From NCBI GenBank assembly GCA_028866155.1, contig JAGWIT010000015.1, positions 1 to 19,505 of the forward strand: a DNA stretch of 19,505 nucleotides. Direction: 5' to 3'. The notes under the pieces were generated by a model. That model saw only the letters and a list, made by a program, of their open reading frames with translations. It was not told the origin of the DNA and made no database searches. The stretch's first letter is position 1. Every line of letters starts with the position of its first letter. Positions 12,298-18,480 of the stretch are shown here, piece after piece. The translations under genes and the position numbers were made by a program. This DNA comes from Patescibacteria group bacterium (GTDB lineage Bacteria > Patescibacteriota > Minisyncoccia > Phycocordibacterales > SBAW01).

Positions 12298-13074
12298 TCA
12301 ACCTGCTCCGTTCTTTCGCATGCGCCTGAAGGAAAACGTTCGCGAACGTATCCTATCTACAACCCTACCGCGTGATTCCGCACGATGGTTTATTTGCAGA
12401 TTAGACACCTCGCGAAGGGTTTTTAAGACGAAGCAGTCCCTCAACCACGGCGCCCTTCGACGCTTGCGGCTGGATGGAAGTCTCGTTTCGTATCCCCACG
12501 TTGCCCATTCATGTCCCACACAACCACCAGCTTCGCCTATGAGGATGTATTCATCCACAGTCGGCGTGCGGCGAATGGCTTTTGACCAATCGATTTCGTA
12601 GGGCATCCAGGAGACAAGCACGATGTGTGGTTTGTGCTTCTCAAGTGCTTCAACGTAGTCGAGAGGTTCTACCATTCCAAACTGGTCAGGGATTTCTTCA
12701 CTGCCGTTATCGGTTGCGTGATAGCTGAAGCGGTCAGGAACTCGCTCCTCAAGCTCTCGCTTGAGAAAATGAGCAAGTCGTCCTGTACCAGCACCCAGCT
12801 CCAAAATGGTGCACGGCTCCTTCATGTCACGCTTGGCTATTTGCGAAGCGATGTACCCAGCGAACGACGCAATGAATTCCTTCGTAAGGATTTCATAGGC
12901 GTTCCACTCTGGGAACAGGATGGAGAAGTCATCGGTGGTGACACTGTTGTACAGGTACGTCTTGCCATCACCGTAAGACTCCTCCACGCTGCTATACGAT
13001 TTGCAAACAGCTTGCACTTCTTCCGTCGTTGGAAGATATGCGGGAGAGCGCAAGCGCTCTAATAGGTCGGCCAT
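12298..13074 (-). CDS. Class I SAM-dependent methyltransferase (258 aa)
   Basis: Motif I, TILELGAGTGRLA (residues 89-101), is the SAM-binding glycine loop. The next strand ends in YHATDN (118-123) with the acidic residue expected to hold the ribose. Later core strands are HIVLVSWMPYEIDW (150-163) and EYILIGEAGGCVGHEW (175-190), and the end SRTFSFRR looks like the last core strand. The first 80 residues are an N-terminal helical cap with an aromatic-rich FPEWNAYEILTKEFIASF. The substrate is unknown; no DNA-methylase NPPY or DPPY motif is present. It has a perfect AAGGAGG ribosome site, a strong promoter and a terminator of its own. The C-terminal 60 residues are Arg-rich and less certain, but no better frame was found. 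Confidence 0.85.
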   Translation of the reverse strand: MADLLERLRSPAYLPTTEEVQAVCKSYSSVEESYGDGKTYLYNSVTTDDFSILFPEWNAYEILTKEFIASFAGYIASQIAKRDMKEPCTILELGAGTGRLAHFLKRELEERVPDRFSYHATDNGSEEIPDQFGMVEPLDYVEALEKHKPHIVLVSWMPYEIDWSKAIRRTPTVDEYILIGEAGGCVGHEWATWGYETRLPSSRKRRRAPWLRDCFVLKTLREVSNLQINHRAESRGRVVDRIRSRTFSFRRMRKNGAG

Positions 13075-13128
13075 CCATCCTCCTTCAAGGTTGCTTGAGT
13101 TTCTAGGTCAATGTTCTATTCGACAGCA

Positions 13129-13157
13129 ATTGTACACTCAAATAACATAGAAGTCAA
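13129..13157 (-). promoter_or_regulatory. Strong promoter of the methyltransferase gene
   Basis: On the - strand TTGACT (13157-13152) and TACAAT (13134-13129) are 17 bases apart, each matching five of six consensus bases. The leader is about 48 bases and ends in AAGGAGG. Confidence 0.75.
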
Positions 13158-13194
13158 TAGTGTCAAGCGCCCTTAAAATAAGCCGTTTCTGATT

Positions 13195-13240
13195 ATTTTT
13201 GTGATCCTGCTGACTTGGAGGGCTTTTTACAAAAAAATAG
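13195..13240. repeat. Island boundary repeat R4 (left half only)
   Basis: ATTTTTGTGATCCTGCTGA (13195-13213) matches the left flank of R3 with one change, and the next bases CTTG continue the match. The similarity then stops and the sequence becomes GGCTTTTTAC plus an A-run, which serves as the U-run of the gene 5 terminator. The GTTGTTCGG core is missing. Confidence 0.55.
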
Positions 13241-13264
13241 CCGCCGCGATTTTACCCGCGACGG
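13231..13264 (-). terminator. Terminator of island gene 5
   Basis: On the - strand CCGTCGCG (13264-13257) pairs with CGCGGCGG (13248-13241) over eight pairs with one G-U, followed by CTATTTTTTT. It lies about 22 bases past the stop codon. Confidence 0.85.
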
Positions 13265-13286
13265 TCTTATTGGAGACGGATATGTA

Positions 13287-13613
13287 TTACTGTTTTTGTG
13301 CTCGTTCCACTGCTCCTACCACGTCCTGAACCAATTCAGCGATAATATTGAATCGGAGTTCTTGACTGGTAGTCGTACTTCCTTCGACCAGGTCAATCAT
13401 CTCCACTACTGTATTCAGTACCTCTGCCGCTTTGCCCTTGATTTCTCCGACAATGCGGTATTTCGACTCTGGATCATCTTCATCGAGTTGATATTCTTCA
13501 CCTATATTCCCCCTAATATCCAAACGCTCAAAGTCTGCACTATCCATCCAATGTGGTTTTACTCGGGTGAGTTCGTTCAGTTGAGTTACAAGTATCCAAT
13601 ATCCTTGCGACAT
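13287..13613 (-). CDS. Hypothetical island protein 5 (108 aa)
   Basis: I do not recognise this family. The first half is probably beta-rich (MSQGYWILVTQLNELTRVKPHWMDSADFERLDIRGN). The second half is probably helical (EIKGKAAEVLNTVVEMIDLVEGSTTTSQELRFNIIAELVQDVVGAVERAQKQ). It is acidic and soluble, without Cys or a membrane segment. A GTG one codon upstream (13616) is in frame, but ATG 13613 is chosen because it sits six to seven bases after AGGAG, while the GTG would be only three. The gene lies between repeat halves R4 and R5. Only a weak promoter-like pair (TTGCAA/TAGTGT) is visible upstream. Confidence 0.75.
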   Translation of the reverse strand: MSQGYWILVTQLNELTRVKPHWMDSADFERLDIRGNIGEEYQLDEDDPESKYRIVGEIKGKAAEVLNTVVEMIDLVEGSTTTSQELRFNIIAELVQDVVGAVERAQKQ

Positions 13614-13656
13614 CACACTCTCCTTCTTGCTTTCTAGAAGATTGGCGATCTAAATG

Positions 13657-13690
13657 AAACACTACCCGAATGAGTGGTGTTTTGCAAACG
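13657..13690. repeat. Hairpin and possible right half of the boundary repeat (R5)
   Basis: AAACAC (13657-13662) pairs with GTGTTT (13677-13682), with a further four-pair inner stem around ATTC. The sequence then runs TTTTGCAAACGAAAAAT, which resembles the right end of R2 (CTTTGCAAAAAACGAAG). It sits at the rplE edge of the island and could also act as a weak terminator. Confidence 0.4.
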
Positions 13691-13708
13691 AAAAATTTTT
13701 TGTAACTC

Positions 13709-14248
13709 TTACTTCTTGAAAGGAAAGCCGAGGTGGCGGAGATATGCTTCGGCGGTTTTTTTGTCTTTTGCAGACGTCACCACAGTCACGGCCATGCCGA
13801 AGACGTCTTTGAGCTCTTCATCGACGACTTCGGGAAAGACGGTGTGCTCTTTGATGCCGAGCGTATAGTTACCCATCGGGTCGATTGACGAAGTGACGAG
13901 ACCTTTGAAGTCTTTGGTGCGCGGGAGCGCGACATGGATAAGCCGGTTGACAAAGTCTTCGGCGCGCTTGCCGCGCAAAGTGATTTGGTAGCCCACACGG
14001 TCGCCTATGCGGGTTTTGTAGGTCGCGATTGACTTTTTGGCGCCGCGGGTCGCGGGTTTTTGCCCCGTGATTTTGCCGAGGCGGTCGGCGACGAGCTCAA
14101 CTTTGCCTTTGTCCTTGGCCATTTTGCCGACACCGACCGAGATGACTATCTTCTCGATACGCGGGGTTTGCATATGGTTCTTCCACCCAAAGCTGCCTTT
14201 GAGCGAGTCGAACGCGGTTTGTTGTTGTTCCTGCATTAATTTAGGCAT
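13709..14248 (-). CDS. rplE: 50S ribosomal protein L5
   Basis: This 5S rRNA-binding protein of the 50S central protuberance has 179 residues, the normal length for uL5. Signatures are RIEKIVISVGVGKMAKDK, ITGQKPATRGAKKSIATYKTRIGDRVGYQITLRGKR, PRTKDFKGL and GNYTLGIKEHTVFPEVVDEE. It is the last gene before the island. In most bacteria rpsN would follow within a few bases, but here it is 3.5 kb away. No strong terminator follows rplE; only the R5 hairpin is close. Confidence 0.97.
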   Translation of the reverse strand: MPKLMQEQQQTAFDSLKGSFGWKNHMQTPRIEKIVISVGVGKMAKDKGKVELVADRLGKITGQKPATRGAKKSIATYKTRIGDRVGYQITLRGKRAEDFVNRLIHVALPRTKDFKGLVTSSIDPMGNYTLGIKEHTVFPEVVDEELKDVFGMAVTVVTSAKDKKTAEAYLRHLGFPFKK

Positions 14249-14277
14249 AGTATTTATAGTTTATCGTTCCCGTCGTT

Positions 14278-14502
14278 CTAGTTTTTCTTCGCAACCTTGC
14301 TCGCGTGTATAGGGAAGTGCTTGTCGATTATCTGGCCCTTCTGGCCCTCACGGCGCGCCTTTTGGTGCTTCTTGCGGATACCGACGCCCTCGACGAGCAC
14401 CCTATTGGCCTTCGGGTACGCCTCGACGACCTTGCCGGACTTCCCCTTCTCGTTGCCGGAGAGGATCGTCACGGTGTCTCCTTTTTTTACATGCAGTTTC
14501 AT
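14278..14502 (-). CDS. rplX: 50S ribosomal protein L24 (short form)
   Basis: An assembly-initiator 50S protein with a KOW motif (KKGDTVTILSGNEKGKSGKVVEAYPKANRVLVEGV, residues 6-40), followed by the KKHQKARREGQKGQIIDKHFPIHASKV tail. The frame is open up to 14610, but the start is set at ATG 14502, where MKLHVKKGD matches the family start. The result, 74 residues, is shorter than the usual 100 or so, and lacks the C-terminal part. Confidence 0.94.
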   Translation of the reverse strand: MKLHVKKGDTVTILSGNEKGKSGKVVEAYPKANRVLVEGVGIRKKHQKARREGQKGQIIDKHFPIHASKVAKKN

Positions 14503-14536
14503 ATATTTTTTTTCTAGCGAGGAGAGTCCTTGATAA

Positions 14537-14917
14537 TTAGACGACCTCGGGAGCTCTTGAGATAATCGTTTGATATCCCAATTCCTGTAATTCTCTCGGA
14601 ATCGGGCCAAAGATGCGGCCAGCTTTTGGTTCTTTTTTGTCCTTGCCGCTGGTCTCCAGTATTACTACCGCGTTCTCGTCAAAGCGCAGATACGAGCCGT
14701 CCTTGCGGCGGTAGGGCTGGCGCTGGCGCACAACGACCGCTGTGAGCACATCCTTCTTTTTAACCGCCTTGCGTGGCTCGGCGGTTTGGACCGAGAGCAT
14801 GACCACCTCGCCTATCTGCGCGTAGCGCTTTTTAGAAGAGCCGGGTATCTTGAAAACGCGCCCGATTTTGGCGCCGGAGTTGTCTGCAATGGTAACGAGT
14901 GAGCGGTCTTGTATCAT
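14537..14917 (-). CDS. rplN: 50S ribosomal protein L14
   Basis: The 126-residue uL14 is nearly identical in layout to other bacteria (usual 122). MIQDRSLVTIADNSGAKIGRVFKIPG starts it. KKDVLTAVVVRQRQPYRRKDGSYLRFDENAVVIL lies in the middle, and RIFGPIPRELQELGYQTIISRAPEVV ends it. It lies 4 bases after rpsQ. Confidence 0.97.
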   Translation of the reverse strand: MIQDRSLVTIADNSGAKIGRVFKIPGSSKKRYAQIGEVVMLSVQTAEPRKAVKKKDVLTAVVVRQRQPYRRKDGSYLRFDENAVVILETSGKDKKEPKAGRIFGPIPRELQELGYQTIISRAPEVV

Positions 14918-14921
14918 AAAG

Positions 14922-15173
14922 TTATTCGGATACTATCTCGAATGATTTTGTTTTAGAAAGCGGGCGGCAGGAACGGATAGTGACAGAGTCGCCTTCTTTG
15001 GCAAGGTTTCCCGGATTGTGCGCGTGGTATTTCTTGGTTATCTTCATGTATTTTTTGTACTTCGGATGCTTCACGTAGCGCGAAACGGCCACCACCGCGG
15101 TGTTCTGCATCTTGTCCGAGGTGACGACACCGCGGAGCGTCTTTCTGTGTGCTGTTTTATCTTTTGTTTCCAT
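14922..15173 (-). CDS. rpsQ: 30S ribosomal protein S17
   Basis: An 83-residue OB-fold primary 16S rRNA-binding protein with KTLRGVVTSDKMQNTAVVAVSRYVKHPKYKKYMKITKKYHAHNP and the C-terminal GDSVTIRSCRPLSKTKSFEIVSE, both typical of uS17. It lies 8 bases after rpmC with an AT-rich leader. Confidence 0.96.
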   Translation of the reverse strand: METKDKTAHRKTLRGVVTSDKMQNTAVVAVSRYVKHPKYKKYMKITKKYHAHNPGNLAKEGDSVTIRSCRPLSKTKSFEIVSE

Positions 15174-15181
15174 ATAAATTT

Positions 15182-15400
15182 TTATTTACCCTGAGACTCT
15201 GTCGGAGGGTTGTTTCGACGGCTATTCTGTTCTGTCAGGGTGCGCGCTATCTCTTTGCGGAGCGTCCGGGCGAGCTTCACATTGCGATTTTTACTCCCTG
15301 CGACGTTAAAACGCAAGGCGCGCAGCTCTTCGCGCTTGTTCGCGGCCAGCTTGTGCAGGTCTTCGGCCGAAGTATTTGTGAGTGATTGTTTCTTTGCCAT
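15182..15400 (-). CDS. rpmC: 50S ribosomal protein L29
   Basis: A two-helix 50S protein of 72 residues. The middle DLHKLAANKREELRALRFNVAGSKNRNVKLARTLRKEIARTLT fits uL29. It lies in the standard rplP-rpmC-rpsQ order. Confidence 0.94.
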   Translation of the reverse strand: MAKKQSLTNTSAEDLHKLAANKREELRALRFNVAGSKNRNVKLARTLRKEIARTLTEQNSRRNNPPTESQGK

Positions 15401-15406
15401 ACAATT

Positions 15407-15826
15407 TTAGTGCCGGGTCACCACCTTAGCCTTGAGCGGCAGTTTTTTGGCAGCCTTGATGAGCGTGTCGGCCGCGAGCTTGTCGGCGACGCCGTCCACT
15501 TCAAAAAGGACGCGGCCCGGCCACACCTCGACCTCGTAGCCCACCGGGTCGCCCTTGCCCTTGCCGAGCTTCACTTCAGGCGGCTTCTGGGTAAACGGCT
15601 TGTCGGGAAATATGCGCAGCCACATCTTGCCGGTCTTGCCGAGCGAGCGCACGACCACTTTGCGCGCGCTCTCTATCTGGTTGGAGCGCACGCGCGCGTG
15701 CGTCACGGCTTTGAGGCCATGCGAGCCAAACGCGAGGGCGATGCCGCGCGTGGCAACCTTCGTGACCTTTGCGTTCTTGCGCATCGTGTGCCACTTTCTG
15801 AATTTTACTTTTTTGGGGGTTAGCAT
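15407..15826 (-). CDS. rplP: 50S ribosomal protein L16
   Basis: The 139-residue uL16 lies near the A-site tRNA. The start is set at ATG 15826 (MLTPKKVKFRKWHT), although the frame is open to 15913. KVATRGIALAFGSHGLKAVTHARVRSNQIESARKVVVRS and KTGKMWLRIFPDKPFTQKPPEVKLGKGKGDPVGYEVEVWPGRVLFEVDG are typical. Confidence 0.96.
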   Translation of the reverse strand: MLTPKKVKFRKWHTMRKNAKVTKVATRGIALAFGSHGLKAVTHARVRSNQIESARKVVVRSLGKTGKMWLRIFPDKPFTQKPPEVKLGKGKGDPVGYEVEVWPGRVLFEVDGVADKLAADTLIKAAKKLPLKAKVVTRH

Positions 15827-15833
15827 ACAGTTT

Positions 15834-16484
15834 TTATTTGAAGACCTCGCCCTTGTATATCCAGACTTTGACGCCGATAACACCGAGCGGCAGGTTGGCG
15901 CGCTCTTTGGCAAAGTCGATGTCCGAGCGGAACGTTTGCAGGGGTATGCGGCCTTTCTTCAACTCCTCCTTGCGCGACATCGAGCCGCCGCCGAGCATGC
16001 CGCCGAGCGCTATACGCACGCCTTTGACGTCGCGATTGGCCATCACCTTTTCAATAGTTTGCTTCAGCACACGGCGAAACGGCAGGCGCTTCTCCAAGCC
16101 TTCGGCGACCATGTAGGCGACGATGGCTGCGCTGCTCTCGGGCGAGCGTATTTCTTCGATATCAAGCTTGATCTCGGGTACCGAAAGCTTTTTGCCGGTG
16201 AGGAACGCCGCTATCTTGTTGCGCAGCTTGGTGGAGCCTTCGCCCGAGCGGCCGATGATGAGTCCCGGACGCGAGGTTTTGATTACCACGCGGAGCATCT
16301 TGGCATTGCGCTCGAGCTCAATGCCGCCGACATACATCCCGCGCAGTTCCTTCATCAAAAATTCGCGCAGCAATACGTCCGCTTTCAAATACTCCTGATA
16401 GCGTGCGCCAACGGCAAACCAGCGATGGCGCCAGTCGCGCAAAATTCCGAGCCGGTGAGCGTATGGGTGGACTACTTTAGACAT
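15834..16484 (-). CDS. rpsC: 30S ribosomal protein S3
   Basis: S3 helps form the mRNA entry tunnel. The 216-residue form is typical of uS3, with the start at ATG 16484 (MSKVVHPYAHRLGILRDWRHRWFA); the frame is open upstream only because it overlaps rplV. The KH domain carries the loop IIGRSGEGSTKLRNKI. The C-terminal domain has GVRIALGGMLGGGSMSRKEELKKGRIPLQTFRSDIDF and GVIGVKVWIYKGEVF. It follows one base after the rplV stop. Confidence 0.96.
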   Translation of the reverse strand: MSKVVHPYAHRLGILRDWRHRWFAVGARYQEYLKADVLLREFLMKELRGMYVGGIELERNAKMLRVVIKTSRPGLIIGRSGEGSTKLRNKIAAFLTGKKLSVPEIKLDIEEIRSPESSAAIVAYMVAEGLEKRLPFRRVLKQTIEKVMANRDVKGVRIALGGMLGGGSMSRKEELKKGRIPLQTFRSDIDFAKERANLPLGVIGVKVWIYKGEVFK

Positions 16485-16485
16485 A

Positions 16486-16845
16486 TTATTTTTCTTGCCC
16501 CGAGGTTTTTCGAGGGGTGGGAGTTTTCTTCGATACGGCCAAGGTGATGTGGCTCGTGCGCTTGAGGATTTGGGATGCGCGGCCGCGCGCGCGGGGCATC
16601 GAGCGCTTAAAGACGATGCCGCCGTTGACCGCAATATTTGAGATGATGAGATTTTGCGCCTGTTCGCCCGAGTTGGCAATCGCCGATTTCAGGAGCTTCA
16701 TCATGGGTAGGCTTGCCGCCTTGGGGAGCGTGGCGAGCAAAGCCAGAGCATGCTCGGCTGTTTTACCGCGCACCAAGTCGGCAACCAAGCGCACCTTGCG
16801 CGGAGCTTGCCGGTAATTCTTGAGTTGTGCGGTTGCAGTTGCCAT
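16486..16845 (-). CDS. rplV: 50S ribosomal protein L22
   Basis: The 119-residue uL22 lines the peptide exit tunnel. NYRQAPRKVRLVADLVRGKTAEHALALLATLPKAAS is the family start, and GGIVFKRSMPRARGRASQILKRTSHITLAVSKKTPT is the beta-hairpin and end. It lies between rpsS (18-base gap) and rpsC (1-base gap). Confidence 0.96.
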   Translation of the reverse strand: MATATAQLKNYRQAPRKVRLVADLVRGKTAEHALALLATLPKAASLPMMKLLKSAIANSGEQAQNLIISNIAVNGGIVFKRSMPRARGRASQILKRTSHITLAVSKKTPTPRKTSGQEK

Positions 16846-16863
16846 AGTATTGGGTGAGCCCGA

Positions 16864-17232
16864 CTATTTTTTCGCGGCCGCGCTCTTTGCTGCGCCGGCG
16901 GCATCAGCGGCGGCCTTAGCCGCCTGCGCCGAAGCAATCTCTTGCTCTTTTGCTTTTGCCTCCATCTCCTTTTGCATCTTGCCGCCGTGGCGGATGAACT
17001 TCTTGGTCGGGGAAAATTCGCCCAAGCGGTGCCCCACCATGTCCTCGTTTACCAACACCTCAATGTGAGTCTTGCCGTTGTAGACGCCGAACTTAAAACC
17101 CACCATTTCGGGGGCGATTTGGGAGCGGCGCGCCCATGTCTTAATAAGCTCAGATCCCTGGGCTTTTTTGCCCCCAATCTTCTTGAGGAGCTTTTCGTCG
17201 ACATAAGGTCCTTTTTTGAGTGATCGTGCCAT
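16864..17232 (-). CDS. rpsS: 30S ribosomal protein S19 with Ala/Lys-rich tail
   Basis: The core (residues 1-88: MARSLKKGPYVDEKLLKKIG..., IAPEMVGFKFGVYNGKTHIEVLVNEDMVGHRLGEFSPTKKFIRHGG) is standard uS19, usually about 92 residues. A further 32-residue tail rich in Ala, Lys and Glu (KEQEIASAQAAKAAADAAGAAKSAAAKK) follows and looks helical and basic. It is the first gene of a segment that appears to have its own promoter. Confidence 0.96.
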   Translation of the reverse strand: MARSLKKGPYVDEKLLKKIGGKKAQGSELIKTWARRSQIAPEMVGFKFGVYNGKTHIEVLVNEDMVGHRLGEFSPTKKFIRHGGKMQKEMEAKAKEQEIASAQAAKAAADAAGAAKSAAAKK

Positions 17233-17242
17233 GTAGCAATGT

Positions 17243-17260
17243 AAAACCCGCCTGTGCGGG
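17243..17260 (-). terminator. Short hairpin with U-run in the rpsS leader
   Basis: On the - strand CCCGC-ACAG-GCGGG (17260-17247) is followed by TTTTAC. It lies 14 bases before the rpsS ATG, and begins about three bases after the start predicted for the promoter at 17270-17298. Confidence 0.6.
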
Positions 17261-17269
17261 ATTGGCTAG

Positions 17270-17298
17270 ATACTATATGAATAAGGCCAAAGAGTCAA
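17270..17298 (-). promoter_or_regulatory. Candidate promoter for the rpsS-rplE segment
   Basis: On the - strand TTGACT (17298-17293) and TAGTAT (17275-17270) are 17 bases apart. It is placed after the rplB terminator, which splits what is normally one continuous S10 operon. The bases just after the -10 (CTAGCC) match those in the rpsN leader. Confidence 0.6.
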
Positions 17299-17306
17299 AT
17301 TATATA

Positions 17307-17332
17307 GAAAACCCGCCTTTCGGCGGGTATCT
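17307..17332. terminator. Terminator after rplB
   Basis: CCCGCC (17312-17317) pairs with GGCGGG (17322-17327) around TTTC. On the - strand it is followed by TTTTC, on the + strand by TATCTTTTATTT. It lies a few bases past the rplB stop and before the rpsS promoter. Confidence 0.8.
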
Positions 17333-17333
17333 T

Positions 17334-18182
17334 TTATTTCCCTTTGTTTCTTTTGCCGACTTTTCTGCGGCTGACGATGAGATGGTTAGAGTATTTTTTC
17401 GGGCGGCGCGACTTCTGGCCTTTGCCGGTGGGCTTGCCCCACATCGACTTCGCGCGGCGAAGGCCGCGACCCTGGCGGCCTTCGCCGCCGCCATGCGGAT
17501 GGTCAACCGGGTTCATTGCGGTGCCGCGCACCGTGGGGCGCACACCCATCCAGCGCGAGCGGCCCGCTTTGCCGATGACCACCAAGTGATGCTCTTCGTT
17601 GCTGACCTCGCCGATGGTCGCCCAGCAGGTTTCGAGCACTTTGCGCACCTCGCTTGAAGGCATCTTGAGGTCAACGTAGCCCTGGTCGCGCGCGACAACC
17701 TCGATATGCGTGCCCGCGGCGCGGCCAAGCTTGCCGCCCTGACCAGGCTTGAGTTCGACATTGTAGACAAATTTGCCGATAGGGACTGCTTTAAGCGGCA
17801 TGCGGTTGCCGGGGGTGGCAGGCGCGTTCTCGGCGGCGGTGATAATGTCGCCGACTTTTACCGACTTGGGGAGCAGTGCATAACGGCGGTCGCCATCTCG
17901 ATACATCAGCACGCCGATAAAGCCCGAGCGGTTCGGGTCATACTCAACCGTTTCGACGCGCGCCGGCACCTGCTTCTGGTATCCAAAATCGACATCGCGG
18001 AAGAGGCGCTTGTGTCCGCCGCCCTTGTGGCGCACGGTGATTCGGCCCGCGCTGTTGCGACCCATAAAGCGCTTGCCGCCGGAGGTCAAAGCCTTATGCG
18101 GCTCGCTTGCGGTCAACACGCCGCGAAAGGTCACGGTCGAAAGGTGACGGCGCGATTTGGTATATGGTCGGTAGTGTTTCAT
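17334..18182 (-). CDS. rplB: 50S ribosomal protein L2
   Basis: The 282-residue uL2 is needed for subunit joining and peptidyl transferase activity. The N-terminal KPHKALTSGGKRFMGRNSAGRITVRHKGGGHKRLFRDVDF, the middle GKFVYNVELKPGQGGKLGRAAGTHIEVVARD and the essential-histidine region MNPVDHPHGGGEGRQG near the C-terminus are all typical. It ends a segment, since a terminator follows. Confidence 0.97.
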   Translation of the reverse strand: MKHYRPYTKSRRHLSTVTFRGVLTASEPHKALTSGGKRFMGRNSAGRITVRHKGGGHKRLFRDVDFGYQKQVPARVETVEYDPNRSGFIGVLMYRDGDRRYALLPKSVKVGDIITAAENAPATPGNRMPLKAVPIGKFVYNVELKPGQGGKLGRAAGTHIEVVARDQGYVDLKMPSSEVRKVLETCWATIGEVSNEEHHLVVIGKAGRSRWMGVRPTVRGTAMNPVDHPHGGGEGRQGRGLRRAKSMWGKPTGKGQKSRRPKKYSNHLIVSRRKVGKRNKGK

Positions 18183-18191
18183 ACAATTTTA

Positions 18192-18479
18192 TTACATCAA
18201 TTCTATCGTTTCGCCTTTTTTAAGATAGACGTACGCTTTTTTGCCCGATGCGGTATGACCCACACGGTTTTTGCCGCGCGTTTGAACCTCTTTGCCCGGG
18301 ACGGGCACCACCGTGACCTTACGCGGCGTCACTTTAAAAATCGTGCGCACGGCAGAGGCGATGTCTTTTTTAGTTGCGCTCTTTTCTACATTGAACACGT
18401 AGCAGCCGCGCTCGGAGAGGTAGGCCCCTTTTTCGGTGATGCGCGGCGATATGAGGATTTGTCCAGTGTGCTTTTGCAT
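18192..18479 (-). CDS. rplW: 50S ribosomal protein L23
   Basis: The 95-residue uL23 sits at the exit tunnel, where SRP and trigger factor dock. LISPRITEKGAYLSERGCYVFNVEKSATKKDIASAVRTIFKVTPRKVTVV fits. The start is ATG 18479, one base after the rplD stop; the frame is open further only because it overlaps rplD. Confidence 0.95.
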   Translation of the reverse strand: MQKHTGQILISPRITEKGAYLSERGCYVFNVEKSATKKDIASAVRTIFKVTPRKVTVVPVPGKEVQTRGKNRVGHTASGKKAYVYLKKGETIELM

Positions 18480-18480
18480 A

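Noticed and set aside
10734..13690. CRISPR array
   Set aside because: The repeats are imperfect, far apart and separated by genes rather than spacers, and no cas genes are present.
10146..13708. Insertion sequence or prophage
   Set aside because: No transposase, integrase, resolvase or phage structural gene and no clear terminal inverted repeats or target duplication were seen.
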